Shown here one piece after another: positions 1 to 9,003 of a stretch of DNA of 64,000 nt. Below the pieces are notes generated by a model. The model ran no database searches and was not told the DNA's origin. It saw nothing but the letters and a program-made list of their open reading frames with translations. The translations under genes and the position numbers were made by a program. Source of the stretch: Cyclobacterium sp. SYSU L10401 (GTDB lineage Bacteria; Bacteroidota; Bacteroidia; Cytophagales; Cyclobacteriaceae); assembly GCF_010993705.1 (NCBI RefSeq), contig NZ_WOFO01000002.1, forward strand, positions 248,001-312,000, written 5' to 3'. Within the stretch, counting starts at the first letter, position 1. Each line of letters opens with the position of its first letter.

Positions 1-727
1 CCAGGAGCCGGTATCCATTGCCTTCCATGGTTTTTACCAATTCAATGAGTTCATGTACCCTGTCCGGCATTAGGATTTCGTGCACATAAGCATTGACATT
101 ACATTCGTTATTCACTTCTATCAACACATTTCTGTACCCTTCCTGCAAAACCCAGTTTACCGAATTTTTTACTGCATTGATTACTGCTTGTTCATCTTCC
201 AGATTTTGGTCCTGACCAAAGTAGAAAATGCCCAGCATGACCACCATTTCCATTTCATCGGCTTTATCCAGAATTAATTTCAGCCGATCCATGTATTCAG
301 GCCTTAACTCTCCATCAGGATGAAAAGGTGAATTGTACCATTCCTTATTTCCATATCCGGTAGGGCTGCCTCCCTGCATGTTGATGGTAAAAGAATTCAG
401 ACCATACTTTTTCCATTCTTCCATTCCTTCCATAAACTCTGCTGTATTCCGGTCAGGGTCCCATTCACCGGTATCCGGATAGCCAAATAATTTCCTGGTT
501 TCCGGGTTCAGGTCATCAAAGATCCCTTGTACCATGCGGGAGTTCATGAGTAGCCCCTCTATCTTATTCCCTTTCCAGGTCCTGCCTTCGTAGGTAGGTT
601 TACCATTAACATAAAAGGCATCTCCATTTATAGTGACAACAGTATTTTGAGCCAGAGACGAGCGGGTAAAAAACCCGGTCAAACAGAGTACAATTAGTGT
701 CAGGGTAAAATAATTTGGTTTTTTCAT
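1..727 (-). CDS. Secreted glycoside hydrolase-like TIM-barrel protein, C-terminus beyond the window
   Basis: This is a partial gene: 242 codons from an ATG at 725-727 run open to the window edge. The first 26 residues form a signal peptide ending in SLAQ. A short opening segment (NGDAFYVNGKPTYEG) looks like the N-terminal strand of clan GH-A hydrolases that act on glycans. Further on, the motif IEVNNECN (Glu208) fits the Asn-Glu acid/base position of that clan, preceded by MVVMLGIFYFGQ, a typical barrel strand. The nucleophile half lies outside the window, so the family cannot be fixed. It lies 107 bp downstream of the DUF5060 protein gene on the same strand and is probably co-transcribed. 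Function (extracellular or periplasmic glycan cleavage) is inferred from fold only. Confidence 0.7.
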   Translation of the reverse strand, partial: MKKPNYFTLTLIVLCLTGFFTRSSLAQNTVVTINGDAFYVNGKPTYEGRTWKGNKIEGLLMNSRMVQGIFDDLNPETRKLFGYPDTGEWDPDRNTAEFMEGMEEWKKYGLNSFTINMQGGSPTGYGNKEWYNSPFHPDGELRPEYMDRLKLILDKADEMEMVVMLGIFYFGQDQNLEDEQAVINAVKNSVNWVLQEGYRNVLIEVNNECNVNAYVHEILMPDRVHELIELVKTMEGNGYRLL

Positions 728-834
728 AATGGTTAAGTTTGTTGAAAATAGAAATTTCAAAAGAAAAGCTCTCAGGTGCTCCTATTGCTATTTTCTGTTT
801 ATTTTTTAACGATAGTTTAAATTACATGGATGAA

Positions 835-2808
835 TTATTTTTTCCTCACCAAAATTACCCAATCTTCCTTCACCTCATCAGGCGGCATGCCCAGATTAAC
901 CCATCCAGGTCCGGTAACTTCCGTCACATTTCCTCCCTGTATCCTTGGCTTTTTGATATCGGGAAGGGCTGAAAGCACAGAAGCCGGTTCCCTTGAATAA
1001 GTTTGGTTAATTACCATTTCCTTACCTTTTTGAAGACTTCCCCCGGTTCTGGGATTGTACCAATCCACGGTAAAGGTACCGCTATGGCCCTGCAAGTTAA
1101 GTGAAGCACCGCCTCCTGCAGGAAGGTAAATGACATAGAGCTCCCCCTCATCAGTAAAGACAAAATCTTTTTCACTCCGGGTTAAATTATTGGCATTTTC
1201 CATTTCCCAAAAAGGAATATTATGGCTTTTATAAAAATCCATGGCATGTCGGGTATAGTCCCATAGGGCATCTCTGCTTCGCCAATCTTCCATGTTCAGG
1301 TCATTTTGCTCCTCGGAATAACCAAAATACCATTCCACGCCGTCACCTCCTGCGGCGATGGTTGCCCAGTAGGTGGCCCTGGCCTCATCCTGGTTATAAT
1401 TGTCATCATAATCATCGGTGGTGACACCCAATCCTCCTGTTCCGGCTTCATCCATGGAAACATTCCACTTTCTACCCGTTCGACTGGATGCGTTTACCCA
1501 ATAGGAGATTACATCAAAATTATGCCAGGGACGCATGCTATTGGTTTGGATAGAGGGGCCTTCAAAATATTCAAAACCCAATAAGGGAGTATAAGCCTGT
1601 TGGTACTGCCCTGGAAAGGTATGGGTCACCACTGGATGATCGTATGGGTCAAGGCTGTGAATATACTGGGCATCTGATTTGGCATTGAGCTGATCCGGGT
1701 CATTCAATTCCTCCCAAAGGTCATGCTCTTCACCAAGGTTCCAGTTCAAGGCATGATGATGGGCAAATCTGGCGATCAATTCTCTGTAATAGAGTTTTCT
1801 CTCAGGACCCAATTTTCCCCCGTTTAACAGCTGGTCATTTTCATTTTCATGGGTTTTAAAATGAAGAAACATTCCCAGCTTATCTCCATGAGAAAAAACA
1901 ACTTCCCACTGGTCGAGTTTGGAAACATCATACCTATCCACTTCTGTATGGCTGATCCATGGCCAGATATTCTTACCGTCTCCACCGGCAGAAAGAGTCA
2001 AAAATGAAAACGCATTCATCCCCTTAGAAGAAAGGTAGTTGATGGCCCCGATAAGTCCCTTTCCTTTGTCTCCTTTCCAGGTCGGGTCCCCATCCTTCCA
2101 GTCCTGAACATGAGCTTCATATGTTTTTAAAGGTGTGGCTCCACGGCCGTCTTTGTGTTGGGTGGTACCCCAAATAAGGTTATCTCCATGGCTTTTTGAA
2201 AGGCCTGTATGGGTATAGGTGCCATCGAAATCTGCGTACCCCAATAAGGTTTCGGGGGCATCGGCCCCTCCTTTCATGAACCACTCTCCATTATCAAATC
2301 TCAGGTAATGCTCGCCCACGTACCGGAGGATCCCTTTTCCCCTGTGGTCTACGCCACTCTTATCCGTTTCGGCAATAGAAAATGTTCCGGTAGCTCCATT
2401 GAAGGAAACAGGTTCTCCTGCACTTGAACTTGTATTTACCGCGATGTTTTCCCCTGTTCTGAAAGATGCCGTATAGGTCCATTGACCGATATTGGGCGGG
2501 TTGAAATGCACCCGCCACTTATTTCCCGACTGGGCACTGCTCTCTCCAGCATTTCCATCTGCGGCAAAATACCCGGGTACCACCAAGGCATCTCTTCCGT
2601 CTTCATGTCTAAAGGTAACATTTAACCGGTAGCCGCTGAAGGGATTGAATTCATCGGTTTCGCCGACTTCAGGACCATCGAATGTTATGGTAATTGGATG
2701 CCACTTTTTTAATTCGCCATCAACTGAAACATTAGCTTGAGCCATTAGGTAACCCGGACAACTCAATAATAAAAATATAAATGGTATTAATAATGTTAAT
2801 TTCCTCAT
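835..2808 (-). CDS. DUF5060 / apiosidase-like (DUF4038-type) glycoside hydrolase with C-terminal collagen-binding-like domain
   Basis: This is a secreted 657-residue protein. Residues 1-23 form a signal peptide. Residues about 27-120 match the DUF5060 beta-sandwich (EFNPFSGYRLNVTF, NIGQWTYTASF). Residues about 150-510 form a TIM barrel of the DUF4038/GH140-like type, with a likely acid/base in WNLGEEHD (Glu360/361) and a likely nucleophile in SMDEAGTGG (Glu454). The C-terminal 90 residues (FTVDWYNPRTGG) resemble the putative collagen-binding domain that often closes such proteins. Characterised relatives release apiose or act on pectin side chains, but the substrate here is unknown. It lies between the partial hydrolase gene and the DUF6797-like gene, all on the minus strand, suggesting a glycan-degrading operon. 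Confidence 0.8.
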   Translation of the reverse strand: MRKLTLLIPFIFLLLSCPGYLMAQANVSVDGELKKWHPITITFDGPEVGETDEFNPFSGYRLNVTFRHEDGRDALVVPGYFAADGNAGESSAQSGNKWRVHFNPPNIGQWTYTASFRTGENIAVNTSSSAGEPVSFNGATGTFSIAETDKSGVDHRGKGILRYVGEHYLRFDNGEWFMKGGADAPETLLGYADFDGTYTHTGLSKSHGDNLIWGTTQHKDGRGATPLKTYEAHVQDWKDGDPTWKGDKGKGLIGAINYLSSKGMNAFSFLTLSAGGDGKNIWPWISHTEVDRYDVSKLDQWEVVFSHGDKLGMFLHFKTHENENDQLLNGGKLGPERKLYYRELIARFAHHHALNWNLGEEHDLWEELNDPDQLNAKSDAQYIHSLDPYDHPVVTHTFPGQYQQAYTPLLGFEYFEGPSIQTNSMRPWHNFDVISYWVNASSRTGRKWNVSMDEAGTGGLGVTTDDYDDNYNQDEARATYWATIAAGGDGVEWYFGYSEEQNDLNMEDWRSRDALWDYTRHAMDFYKSHNIPFWEMENANNLTRSEKDFVFTDEGELYVIYLPAGGGASLNLQGHSGTFTVDWYNPRTGGSLQKGKEMVINQTYSREPASVLSALPDIKKPRIQGGNVTEVTGPGWVNLGMPPDEVKEDWVILVRKK

Positions 2809-2851
2809 GATTTTTGGGTTTATGTTATTTTGGTTCGTATTCCTTTCACTT

Positions 2852-5263
2852 TTATTGACTCAAATCAAATCCCTCAGAAGGTACCCGGTGTATGGTTTTA
2901 TGGATCATGTGACTTAATTCCACCCCTTCATCGGTAGCAAGCTGGTAACTTATTGACAGTACCAATCCCAATGAAGCTTCTATCATATCCGGTAATTCTT
3001 CAAGTGTGCCTATAGCACTATCTACTAAACCAGGTTTCAATGCCGGAATTTCGATAAATACTGATTTTCCGTCATCGGATAAACGAATAGACTCAATCTG
3101 CACAGGATCCGGTTCAGTTTTTCCGGGATTGTCAACAGAATATTGCTTTCCCCGTGTGCCATATTGACTTGTCCAGGGATAGGTCCACTTTTGCAATTGA
3201 TAGTTTTCGGTATTTGTTGCTACCTGAGAATCGAGATTTTGGCTGAAACGCAGTTCAATTCCCCCAGCTTTGGTTTGAACTGCTATGGGTACATTCAAAG
3301 GCTGACCGGTGTACCTGACCCGATGAAAAGAACCCCAGTCTTCCCCAATGGATTGCCAACTGGTCATCCCTGCAATATAAAGGTGCCCATCTTTGTGAAA
3401 GCGGCCACGCTCCAGACCCGATTTAAACAATATTGGCAAGTTTAAATGAGCCCCCTGCCATACACCATCCACCTCTTCCTTTAGAATCAGGGAAAGGTTT
3501 CCACGACCGTAAGAGGCCAATAATAAATCGTCCCGGAGTTCTTCCGGCCATTTGTCGCTTGTGATAAACATGGGCTTAGCTGGAGAATTATCCATATAAT
3601 GCGGTGTCCAAACAATGGGAGGTTCAAATGAGCCAGGATTGCCCTGTTGATGGGCGGAGGGAATAAATCCATGAAAGCCACCCTTCTTAATCCTGTGCAC
3701 CTTGCTGGTAGGCACCCAGTTTCCTTCGTTGTCAGCGTAAACGATTTCTCCGTCAGGGCTAACGTCCATTCCGTTGGGATTACGAAGACCCCTGGCGATA
3801 ATTTCAAGTTGCTCCCCATCGGGAGATAATTTAAATAGCACACCATGATGGGGAGTTATTTCGGCATTTTTAGCAGGCCCTTCTCCCCTTAGATAGGGAG
3901 GCCAGGGAGTCGATTTGGCAAAATAAAAATTCCCTTCTGCGTCCGTTTCCAAATTCAAGGTAAATGCATGAAAATTGGTGGAAGCCATGAGCTCATTATT
4001 GAAATTCTCATAAAAATCCGCAAAACCATCATTGTTTGAATCATTTAACCTCGTGATTTGATCCCGTCCAATCACATAAATCTGGTCATCCACTACTTTT
4101 ACTCCGCTGGGTTGAAACAAACCGGTCGCGAACCGATGCCATGTTAAAGTGCCTAACTCTTCTTCTATTCCATCGACCAACCATACATCTCCACTCAGAG
4201 AAACCACCACGGCACGCCCATCGGAAAGGAAATCTACGTCCATCAAACGAATAAAAGATTTCCAGGGGTTTTCTGAGGGAATGGTAAGCTGATCTACCCT
4301 AAATGGTCCGTCTTCGGCTCCCATCAGCGCTTCCGTTTGTACTGGTTCCCACTGATCCGGTCCGGGATTTTCTAAATCTGACAAATTGGATACACTGTTG
4401 GCCTGATTCAGGAAAGAAGCCATATAAGACGATCCCTGGTCGGAAAGAACCGGGCCGATAGCAAGCATGAATTTTACATTGCGTTGTAACACGGGAAGAT
4501 CCAGTATAAGGTGGCGGTTTTGTATCCTCCATGCTGGGGTGGCATCAAAATCTCCTTGCAAGCCGACGACACGGGTATTGTTGCCTACCTTTAAGGTGAT
4601 ATGCTGCTTTGAATCGGAGACTGAACCGATCTTCATTTCTGCATTTTCTGGTACTTGCAGGACCCGCAAGGAAATCGTTTCATCAGTGGGGCTCAAATTA
4701 AGTGTCCTGGTAAATACGGGGTGGCCATCAACCAGCTCGAAACCAGGTAATTCCAGCACATCGCTATCACCAACCGAATAGGAAAAAAGAACCTTATCGC
4801 CATTGATATAAAGTCCCTTATAATGCCCTTGCTTTTTTGGAATTGGTCCATATGGCCAGGTTCTGGGGTCATCAAAATCTCCATCAAGTGACCACCCCGG
4901 CGTTTTGCTGGTTTCGAAATGAGTAAATCCATCCGGACTGGGCCAATCCTCCAGTCCATCACGTCCTAAATACCAATGCAGAAACCCACCGGTCCAGGCA
5001 CTGGCCATCCGCAGTAAATCTGTATCAAAAGTCATTACTGCCTGAGGATCGGTTCCTACCTTGACTGCGATTCCCTTATTTACGAATATGCTACTCGTTG
5101 TAAGAGGATCATGCGCAATGGTGGTGGTTACAAAGGGTCCATGATCCATCGGGTTCATATTATCCGAAGGTTGAAACTGGGCCTGAAGGGGAATAGAAGC
5201 ATTTAGGCTTGTGGCCAAAACAAATAATGAACTGAATAAAACCTGATTAATTGAACTTGCCAT
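2852..5263 (-). CDS. Secreted DUF6797-like beta-propeller protein (sorbosone dehydrogenase-like fold)
   Basis: This 803-residue exported protein has a signal peptide to about residue 29. Residues about 60-320 look like the DUF6797 domain found beside propellers in Planctomycetes and Bacteroidota. Residues about 330-640 contain repeated propeller strands resembling glucose/sorbosone dehydrogenases and PQQ-type blades (DVDFLSDGRAVVVSLSGDVW, GLRNPNGMDVSPDGEIVYADNEG). The last 150 residues form a beta-sandwich-like tail. No CxxCH haem motif is present, unlike many relatives that carry a cytochrome domain. The enzymatic role is unknown; oxidation of a sugar or binding of a carbohydrate is possible. 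It is 43 bp upstream of the DUF5060 hydrolase gene on the same strand. Confidence 0.65.
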   Translation of the reverse strand: MASSINQVLFSSLFVLATSLNASIPLQAQFQPSDNMNPMDHGPFVTTTIAHDPLTTSSIFVNKGIAVKVGTDPQAVMTFDTDLLRMASAWTGGFLHWYLGRDGLEDWPSPDGFTHFETSKTPGWSLDGDFDDPRTWPYGPIPKKQGHYKGLYINGDKVLFSYSVGDSDVLELPGFELVDGHPVFTRTLNLSPTDETISLRVLQVPENAEMKIGSVSDSKQHITLKVGNNTRVVGLQGDFDATPAWRIQNRHLILDLPVLQRNVKFMLAIGPVLSDQGSSYMASFLNQANSVSNLSDLENPGPDQWEPVQTEALMGAEDGPFRVDQLTIPSENPWKSFIRLMDVDFLSDGRAVVVSLSGDVWLVDGIEEELGTLTWHRFATGLFQPSGVKVVDDQIYVIGRDQITRLNDSNNDGFADFYENFNNELMASTNFHAFTLNLETDAEGNFYFAKSTPWPPYLRGEGPAKNAEITPHHGVLFKLSPDGEQLEIIARGLRNPNGMDVSPDGEIVYADNEGNWVPTSKVHRIKKGGFHGFIPSAHQQGNPGSFEPPIVWTPHYMDNSPAKPMFITSDKWPEELRDDLLLASYGRGNLSLILKEEVDGVWQGAHLNLPILFKSGLERGRFHKDGHLYIAGMTSWQSIGEDWGSFHRVRYTGQPLNVPIAVQTKAGGIELRFSQNLDSQVATNTENYQLQKWTYPWTSQYGTRGKQYSVDNPGKTEPDPVQIESIRLSDDGKSVFIEIPALKPGLVDSAIGTLEELPDMIEASLGLVLSISYQLATDEGVELSHMIHKTIHRVPSEGFDLSQ

Positions 5264-5701
5264 AAAATGTTTTTCAAGAGTTTGTATTTACATTAAATCC
5301 GCTACATTTCCCTTTATTCAACTGATAAAGAAAGGATTAAAACTGTCAGGTTTGAGGATTCTAAGTTTTACCAATTGTCCTATTCAAATCACTAGAAGTT
5401 TCCTTTCATCAATACCACAGAAATATATCTTCCTTATCTGCAAGGGAGAATTTATAATTGTTTACCTGGCTGGCACCCAAAAATGCTAGGGATTCGGGAT
5501 GGCATTTTGTCACTTTCCTCAACCTTAATAAAAAAAGCAGCACCAGCAACCCATCTGAAAGGAAGAACAATTAGATTTAGACATCCATTTGCTTCAGGTT
5601 TAGATTAAATTTTGATCAGCATTAACACCCCACTGTAATACTATACTGTAATATTATTATGTATTGAATGGTAGCTAGCATGGATTTGTAGGAGAAGTGT
5701 T
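5264..5701. other. Gene-free intergenic stretch
   Basis: No credible coding region was found in these 438 bases. They should contain the promoter of the DUF6797-like gene (minus strand) and the end of the cupredoxin transcript. A 9-base direct repeat, ACTGTAATA, occurs at 5632 and again at 5645 (13-base period). No convincing terminator hairpin or -33/-7 pair could be fixed by eye. Confidence 0.5.
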
Positions 5702-6223
5702 TTATTCCGTTGAAATCAACCTACCCTGCATCTGCGTCCAATGAGCCGAATAAGTGCAGATGTAGGGATAGGTTCCCGGTGGCGGCACTTTGAAGGAAAA
5801 TTCCACGGTATCCCCTGAATGTGCCAGCTTGCTGTATGCAAAAATGCGGTCCATTTCTTTTTCCGGAATCCAATCATTCGCTATGGCCTGCAGGGCTGCA
5901 ACTCCTACTGGCCGAATATCCGCCTCCTCCCTAACGAATACCATGTTATGATTCATATCACTGTTATTGATATAGCGAATCCGTAATATATCTCCGGATT
6001 TGGCCTGTAACTCGGTCACCGAATAGCTCAATTCGATTCCTTCAGTGATGATCTCTACTTCGGTGGTATCGGTATTTTCCACAAGATCTCGCCTGTTCTC
6101 TGACGCCAAAATCTCTCTTGCAGGTATAGAAATGCTATTTATTTCCGTCTTTCTTGCATTTGGGGGAAAAATGAAATGGAAAAAGAAAATAGAGCATAAA
6201 GAAATTTTAGCTATACTATTCAT
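5702..6223 (-). CDS. Azurin/plastocyanin-like blue copper protein, exported
   Basis: This 173-residue cupredoxin-like protein is probably a periplasmic electron carrier. A hydrophobic N-terminus (residues 4-20) acts as signal peptide or anchor. The type 1 copper ligands can be placed at His92 (NHNMVF), Cys156, His161 and Met165 within YICTYSAHWTQM; the spacing C-x4-H-x3-M is that of azurin. The segment GDILRIRYINNSDMNHNMVF is the usual strand before the first ligand. It is encoded upstream of the DUF6797-like gene on the same strand but separated by 438 bp. Its redox partner is unknown; the neighbouring propeller protein is a possible one, by position only. Confidence 0.8.
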   Translation of the reverse strand: MNSIAKISLCSIFFFHFIFPPNARKTEINSISIPAREILASENRRDLVENTDTTEVEIITEGIELSYSVTELQAKSGDILRIRYINNSDMNHNMVFVREEADIRPVGVAALQAIANDWIPEKEMDRIFAYSKLAHSGDTVEFSFKVPPPGTYPYICTYSAHWTQMQGRLISTE

Positions 6224-6613
6224 TTTTTAAGAGTAATATCGGTTTAGAAGCTTTGACCTTTAAGCGAAATAAATAATATGGATTTGATACCTGTTCATAT
6301 TTTACCGGAAAACTAAAATTTAATTTAGACTTCCACTTTTTCATATTCGATGATTCTCCCAAATGGACATATAATTAGTAATTATCGCCCAAAATTCATT
6401 CTTGATTCATTAAATGGTAACCGCTTTCATTATTGAATACCGTATACATTTTTTGTAAATGTAAATATATGCATGTTTTTTTTAAATGAAAGGTCCTGAG
6501 ATAATAAAACCAATGAAATTGTAAATCAACAAAATGGAAATTTTCCAATGACCTTTCAAAAAAATATTCAGCCGGTTTTGAAGGACATCCCCAGGTGTTA
6601 AATGTAATTATTG
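6224..6613. other. Intergenic region upstream of the cupredoxin gene
   Basis: These 390 bases are AT-rich and contain no credible gene. They hold the upstream region of the cupredoxin gene and the 3' end of the SGNH hydrolase transcript. One LacI-family-like operator candidate lies at 6416-6429. No clear intrinsic terminator was seen after the hydrolase stop. Confidence 0.5.
6416..6429. promoter_or_regulatory. Candidate LacI-family operator
   Basis: The sequence GGTAACCGCTTTCA matches the general LacI-family operator pattern TGnAAnCGnTTnCA at all fixed positions but the first. It also shares AACCGnTTTCA with the two better sites at 60356-60369 and 60584-60597. It sits about 190 bp upstream of the cupredoxin start. 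A chance match is possible because only one site is present here. Confidence 0.3.
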
Positions 6614-7303
6614 TTACAGTTTGCCCTTATATAAGCTCAAAAACCCGGCAATATAAGCCGCCTGCCTGGCCCTGGTTGCGTCATCAAAATGGACATGGTC
6701 CACATACAGGTTTTCTCCCAGGTTCAGGGTAAACCGGTGAAGGTCAATGACAGGAATATCTCTGGAGGCAAACACTTCATCAGCGACGGCATTGTAGGTA
6801 GCCAGGTCTGCACTATACCGGTGAAAGGATGACTGATGGGCATTGTGCTGCTCATCATCCACCGGGGTGGTGCGGATCCAAACCATAGGAATTCCTCTTT
6901 CCGCTAATATTCCATATATCTGCTCCAGGTTTTCCCGGTATTGGTCTAAGCCAACTTGCCGCTCTCCAGTTTGGACATCGGTTTTGATATCGTGAAGCCC
7001 GCAATTGATCAACATCAGATCGGGCCTGAAGGCAGGATCCTTTAATTTTTGCCTGAGATAGTCCAGCACCATACCTGAATCTCCTCCATTGGCTCCGGCA
7101 GGATTGTCCAGGTTGGAAGAATTGGTACCCTCATCTCTCTTTCGGTCATATTCCCAGGTCCCCTGTAGGTATTGCGCCAAATAAGGACCGTATTGCATGG
7201 AAATACTATCTCCGATTACAAACAACTTGGGTGAAATTGGTTTATTCATCCCCATAAGAAGTAAAATCAGCAACAACGATCCTACAAGTTTTCTGCTCAT
7301 CAT
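6614..7303 (-). CDS. Secreted SGNH/GDSL-family hydrolase (esterase)
   Basis: This 229-residue protein belongs to the SGNH hydrolase superfamily, serine esterases that often deacetylate polysaccharides. After a short signal peptide comes block I, FVIGDSISMQYGPYL (catalytic Ser33). The block III Asn-containing motif is LINCGLHDIK, and the catalytic Asp-His pair is in VDHVHFDD near residue 204. The size suits rhamnogalacturonan acetylesterase-like members, but the substrate cannot be read from sequence. The start is one of two consecutive ATGs. It begins 3 bp after the patatin gene stop, so the two are surely co-transcribed. Confidence 0.85.
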   Translation of the reverse strand: MMSRKLVGSLLLILLLMGMNKPISPKLFVIGDSISMQYGPYLAQYLQGTWEYDRKRDEGTNSSNLDNPAGANGGDSGMVLDYLRQKLKDPAFRPDLMLINCGLHDIKTDVQTGERQVGLDQYRENLEQIYGILAERGIPMVWIRTTPVDDEQHNAHQSSFHRYSADLATYNAVADEVFASRDIPVIDLHRFTLNLGENLYVDHVHFDDATRARQAAYIAGFLSLYKGKL

Positions 7304-7306
7304 TTC

Positions 7307-8239
7307 TTATATGTTTTCTTCCTGGATCCCTACTTCTATACATTTACATACCGGATTCTGTTCTTTTGCAAAGCGCTTGCCCTGCCTCCACCATTTTTTC
7401 ATCTGATAAGGGTCAAAAATAAGACTGTTTTCGGTGAGCACTGCAGGAGGATAATAAAAATTAAGGGTCACCTTTTTCCTCTTGCCCAGCAACTCGCCAA
7501 TTTTGATGTCATCACTTGATATTTGATCCAACATAAAATCAAATGCCCTGGTGGTCAATTCCAAAGCATTCCTAACAGGCCGTTTCATCTCCCTACCTGC
7601 CCTGGCTTTCAAAACAATCACATCCACTTCGGTGGCTCCACGATAAATGGCCTCAGAAATAGGGACAAGATCTGCAAATCCCCCATCTGCATATTCACAA
7701 CCATCTTTTTCTACCAAACTCATAAAGGGGATCAGGTTGGATGAAGCCCAAATCCATTCACAAAAATCATCATATTCATAGTCCTTCAGCCGCTTATATT
7801 CTACCGTATTGTTACTCAGGTTAGATACCGTGATATAAATTTCAGCTGTATTCTGTTTCATGCTATCAAAATCTCCGGGAGTGATGATTTTTTTGATGAG
7901 TTTGAATAGGGCTTTGCTTTCTCCAAAGGTCTTTTTCCCCTTTAAAAACATTTTTATCGTACTCAGGTGATTGATCCGGGTTTTGTATACACCATTTTCT
8001 TTCGAAATAATAAAAGGATTGGTACTAAATATACAATCCTGAGTCACTGTGGTATAGATGGCCTTTATCTTTTCGATTTCGTCTATAGACAACAGCGGTA
8101 CCAGCAGGCTTCCGGTAGAGGTCCCCACGAAGATGTCATATTTATAATTACAATCCCGGATAAGGTATTCGGCAATACCACCACCAAAGGCACCTTTGCT
8201 CCCTCCCCCTGATATTACCAATGCTCTTTTTTGTTGCAT
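7307..8239 (-). CDS. Patatin-like phospholipase, cytoplasmic
   Basis: This 310-residue patatin-family lipid acyl hydrolase uses a Ser-Asp dyad. The oxyanion-hole motif SGGGSKGAFGGG is at residues 10-21, the nucleophile elbow is GTSTG (Ser41), and the catalytic Asp185 is in the DGG motif of YADGGFADLVP. No signal peptide or membrane segment is seen, so it probably acts in the cytoplasm. The length is normal for the small bacterial members. It is the middle gene of a three-gene minus-strand operon, between a lipoprotein and an SGNH hydrolase. Confidence 0.88.
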   Translation of the reverse strand: MQQKRALVISGGGSKGAFGGGIAEYLIRDCNYKYDIFVGTSTGSLLVPLLSIDEIEKIKAIYTTVTQDCIFSTNPFIISKENGVYKTRINHLSTIKMFLKGKKTFGESKALFKLIKKIITPGDFDSMKQNTAEIYITVSNLSNNTVEYKRLKDYEYDDFCEWIWASSNLIPFMSLVEKDGCEYADGGFADLVPISEAIYRGATEVDVIVLKARAGREMKRPVRNALELTTRAFDFMLDQISSDDIKIGELLGKRKKVTLNFYYPPAVLTENSLIFDPYQMKKWWRQGKRFAKEQNPVCKCIEVGIQEENI

Positions 8240-8259
8240 GCTATTTCCACTACTTAATT

Positions 8260-9003
8260 TTACGGAATCAATTCAACTTCAATGTTCTCCAACAAAATCT
8301 TTGATAAAAGCTCAAGATCCCCTGATTTAAACAACTCTTCCATAGATTCCACCGGCAAGGTTTCGTCGGCAGGTTTATAATTGTCATAGTCCTGTAAAAG
8401 AATTCCAGAAACTGTATGGGTGTTGATGGCCTTTCTAAACCTCAACCCTCCCCCATCGGTATGATAAGAATACGCCAAGTAATCCATCCTTGAATTTTCC
8501 TTATTGATCCAATACAAGAATTCATCCTCATAATCTTCTCCCCCACCCCCAGGCTTAAAAGTTACCTTGATGAGGTGATATCCGTTGCCCTCCATCGTTG
8601 TCTCTCCCACATAATTCTTGATAACGGCTGAATCATTGAGTCCATAGGGTAAAAAAGCAAAATATGCCACTGAATTGACCGAGTTGGAATAGGCATTTAC
8701 CTCCTTCTCTGTTAATTCGACAGGTTCTCCATTGATTCTCCGCTCAAAACCATCGTTATCCAACACATCCTCTACCAATCCCGATTCATCCGTAAATAAC
8801 CTGACATACCTGAACCTATCCGGGGATTTGAAAATTTCATAATGACGGTCACGGAAATCAAAGCTGATGTTGGCATTTTGAAACAGTTCCCCTCCATGAG
8901 CAGCTATGGATTGATCAATGATCTTTTGGGCTTCATCATCCGAATGACAGGAGCCAAAAGAAAAAATAATCCCAAGACATAGCAGGTACTTTAACTTTTT
9001 CAT
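8260..9003 (-). CDS. DUF6503-like lipoprotein
   Basis: This 247-residue protein has a lipoprotein signal peptide (lipobox GSC, Cys19). The mature part begins with EAQKIIDQSIAAHGG, typical of a Bacteroidota family (DUF6503, assigned from memory) that often starts by describing a helix and then a long beta-sheet resembling lipid-carrying LolA/LolB folds. Repeated long beta strands follow (FRYVRLFTDESG, NGYHLIKVTF). The function is unknown; binding of a lipid or other hydrophobic ligand at the envelope is inference. It is the first gene of the operon with the patatin and SGNH genes (20 bp gap), which may suggest a lipid-related task. Confidence 0.65.
   Translation of the reverse strand: MKKLKYLLCLGIIFSFGSCHSDDEAQKIIDQSIAAHGGELFQNANISFDFRDRHYEIFKSPDRFRYVRLFTDESGLVEDVLDNDGFERRINGEPVELTEKEVNAYSNSVNSVAYFAFLPYGLNDSAVIKNYVGETTMEGNGYHLIKVTFKPGGGGEDYEDEFLYWINKENSRMDYLAYSYHTDGGGLRFRKAINTHTVSGILLQDYDNYKPADETLPVESMEELFKSGDLELLSKILLENIEVELIP

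Noticed and set aside
5632-5653. Direct repeat ACTGTAATA twice, considered as a regulator site
   Set aside because: It is AT-rich and short, with no third copy or linked regulator; kept only as a note in the intergenic entry.
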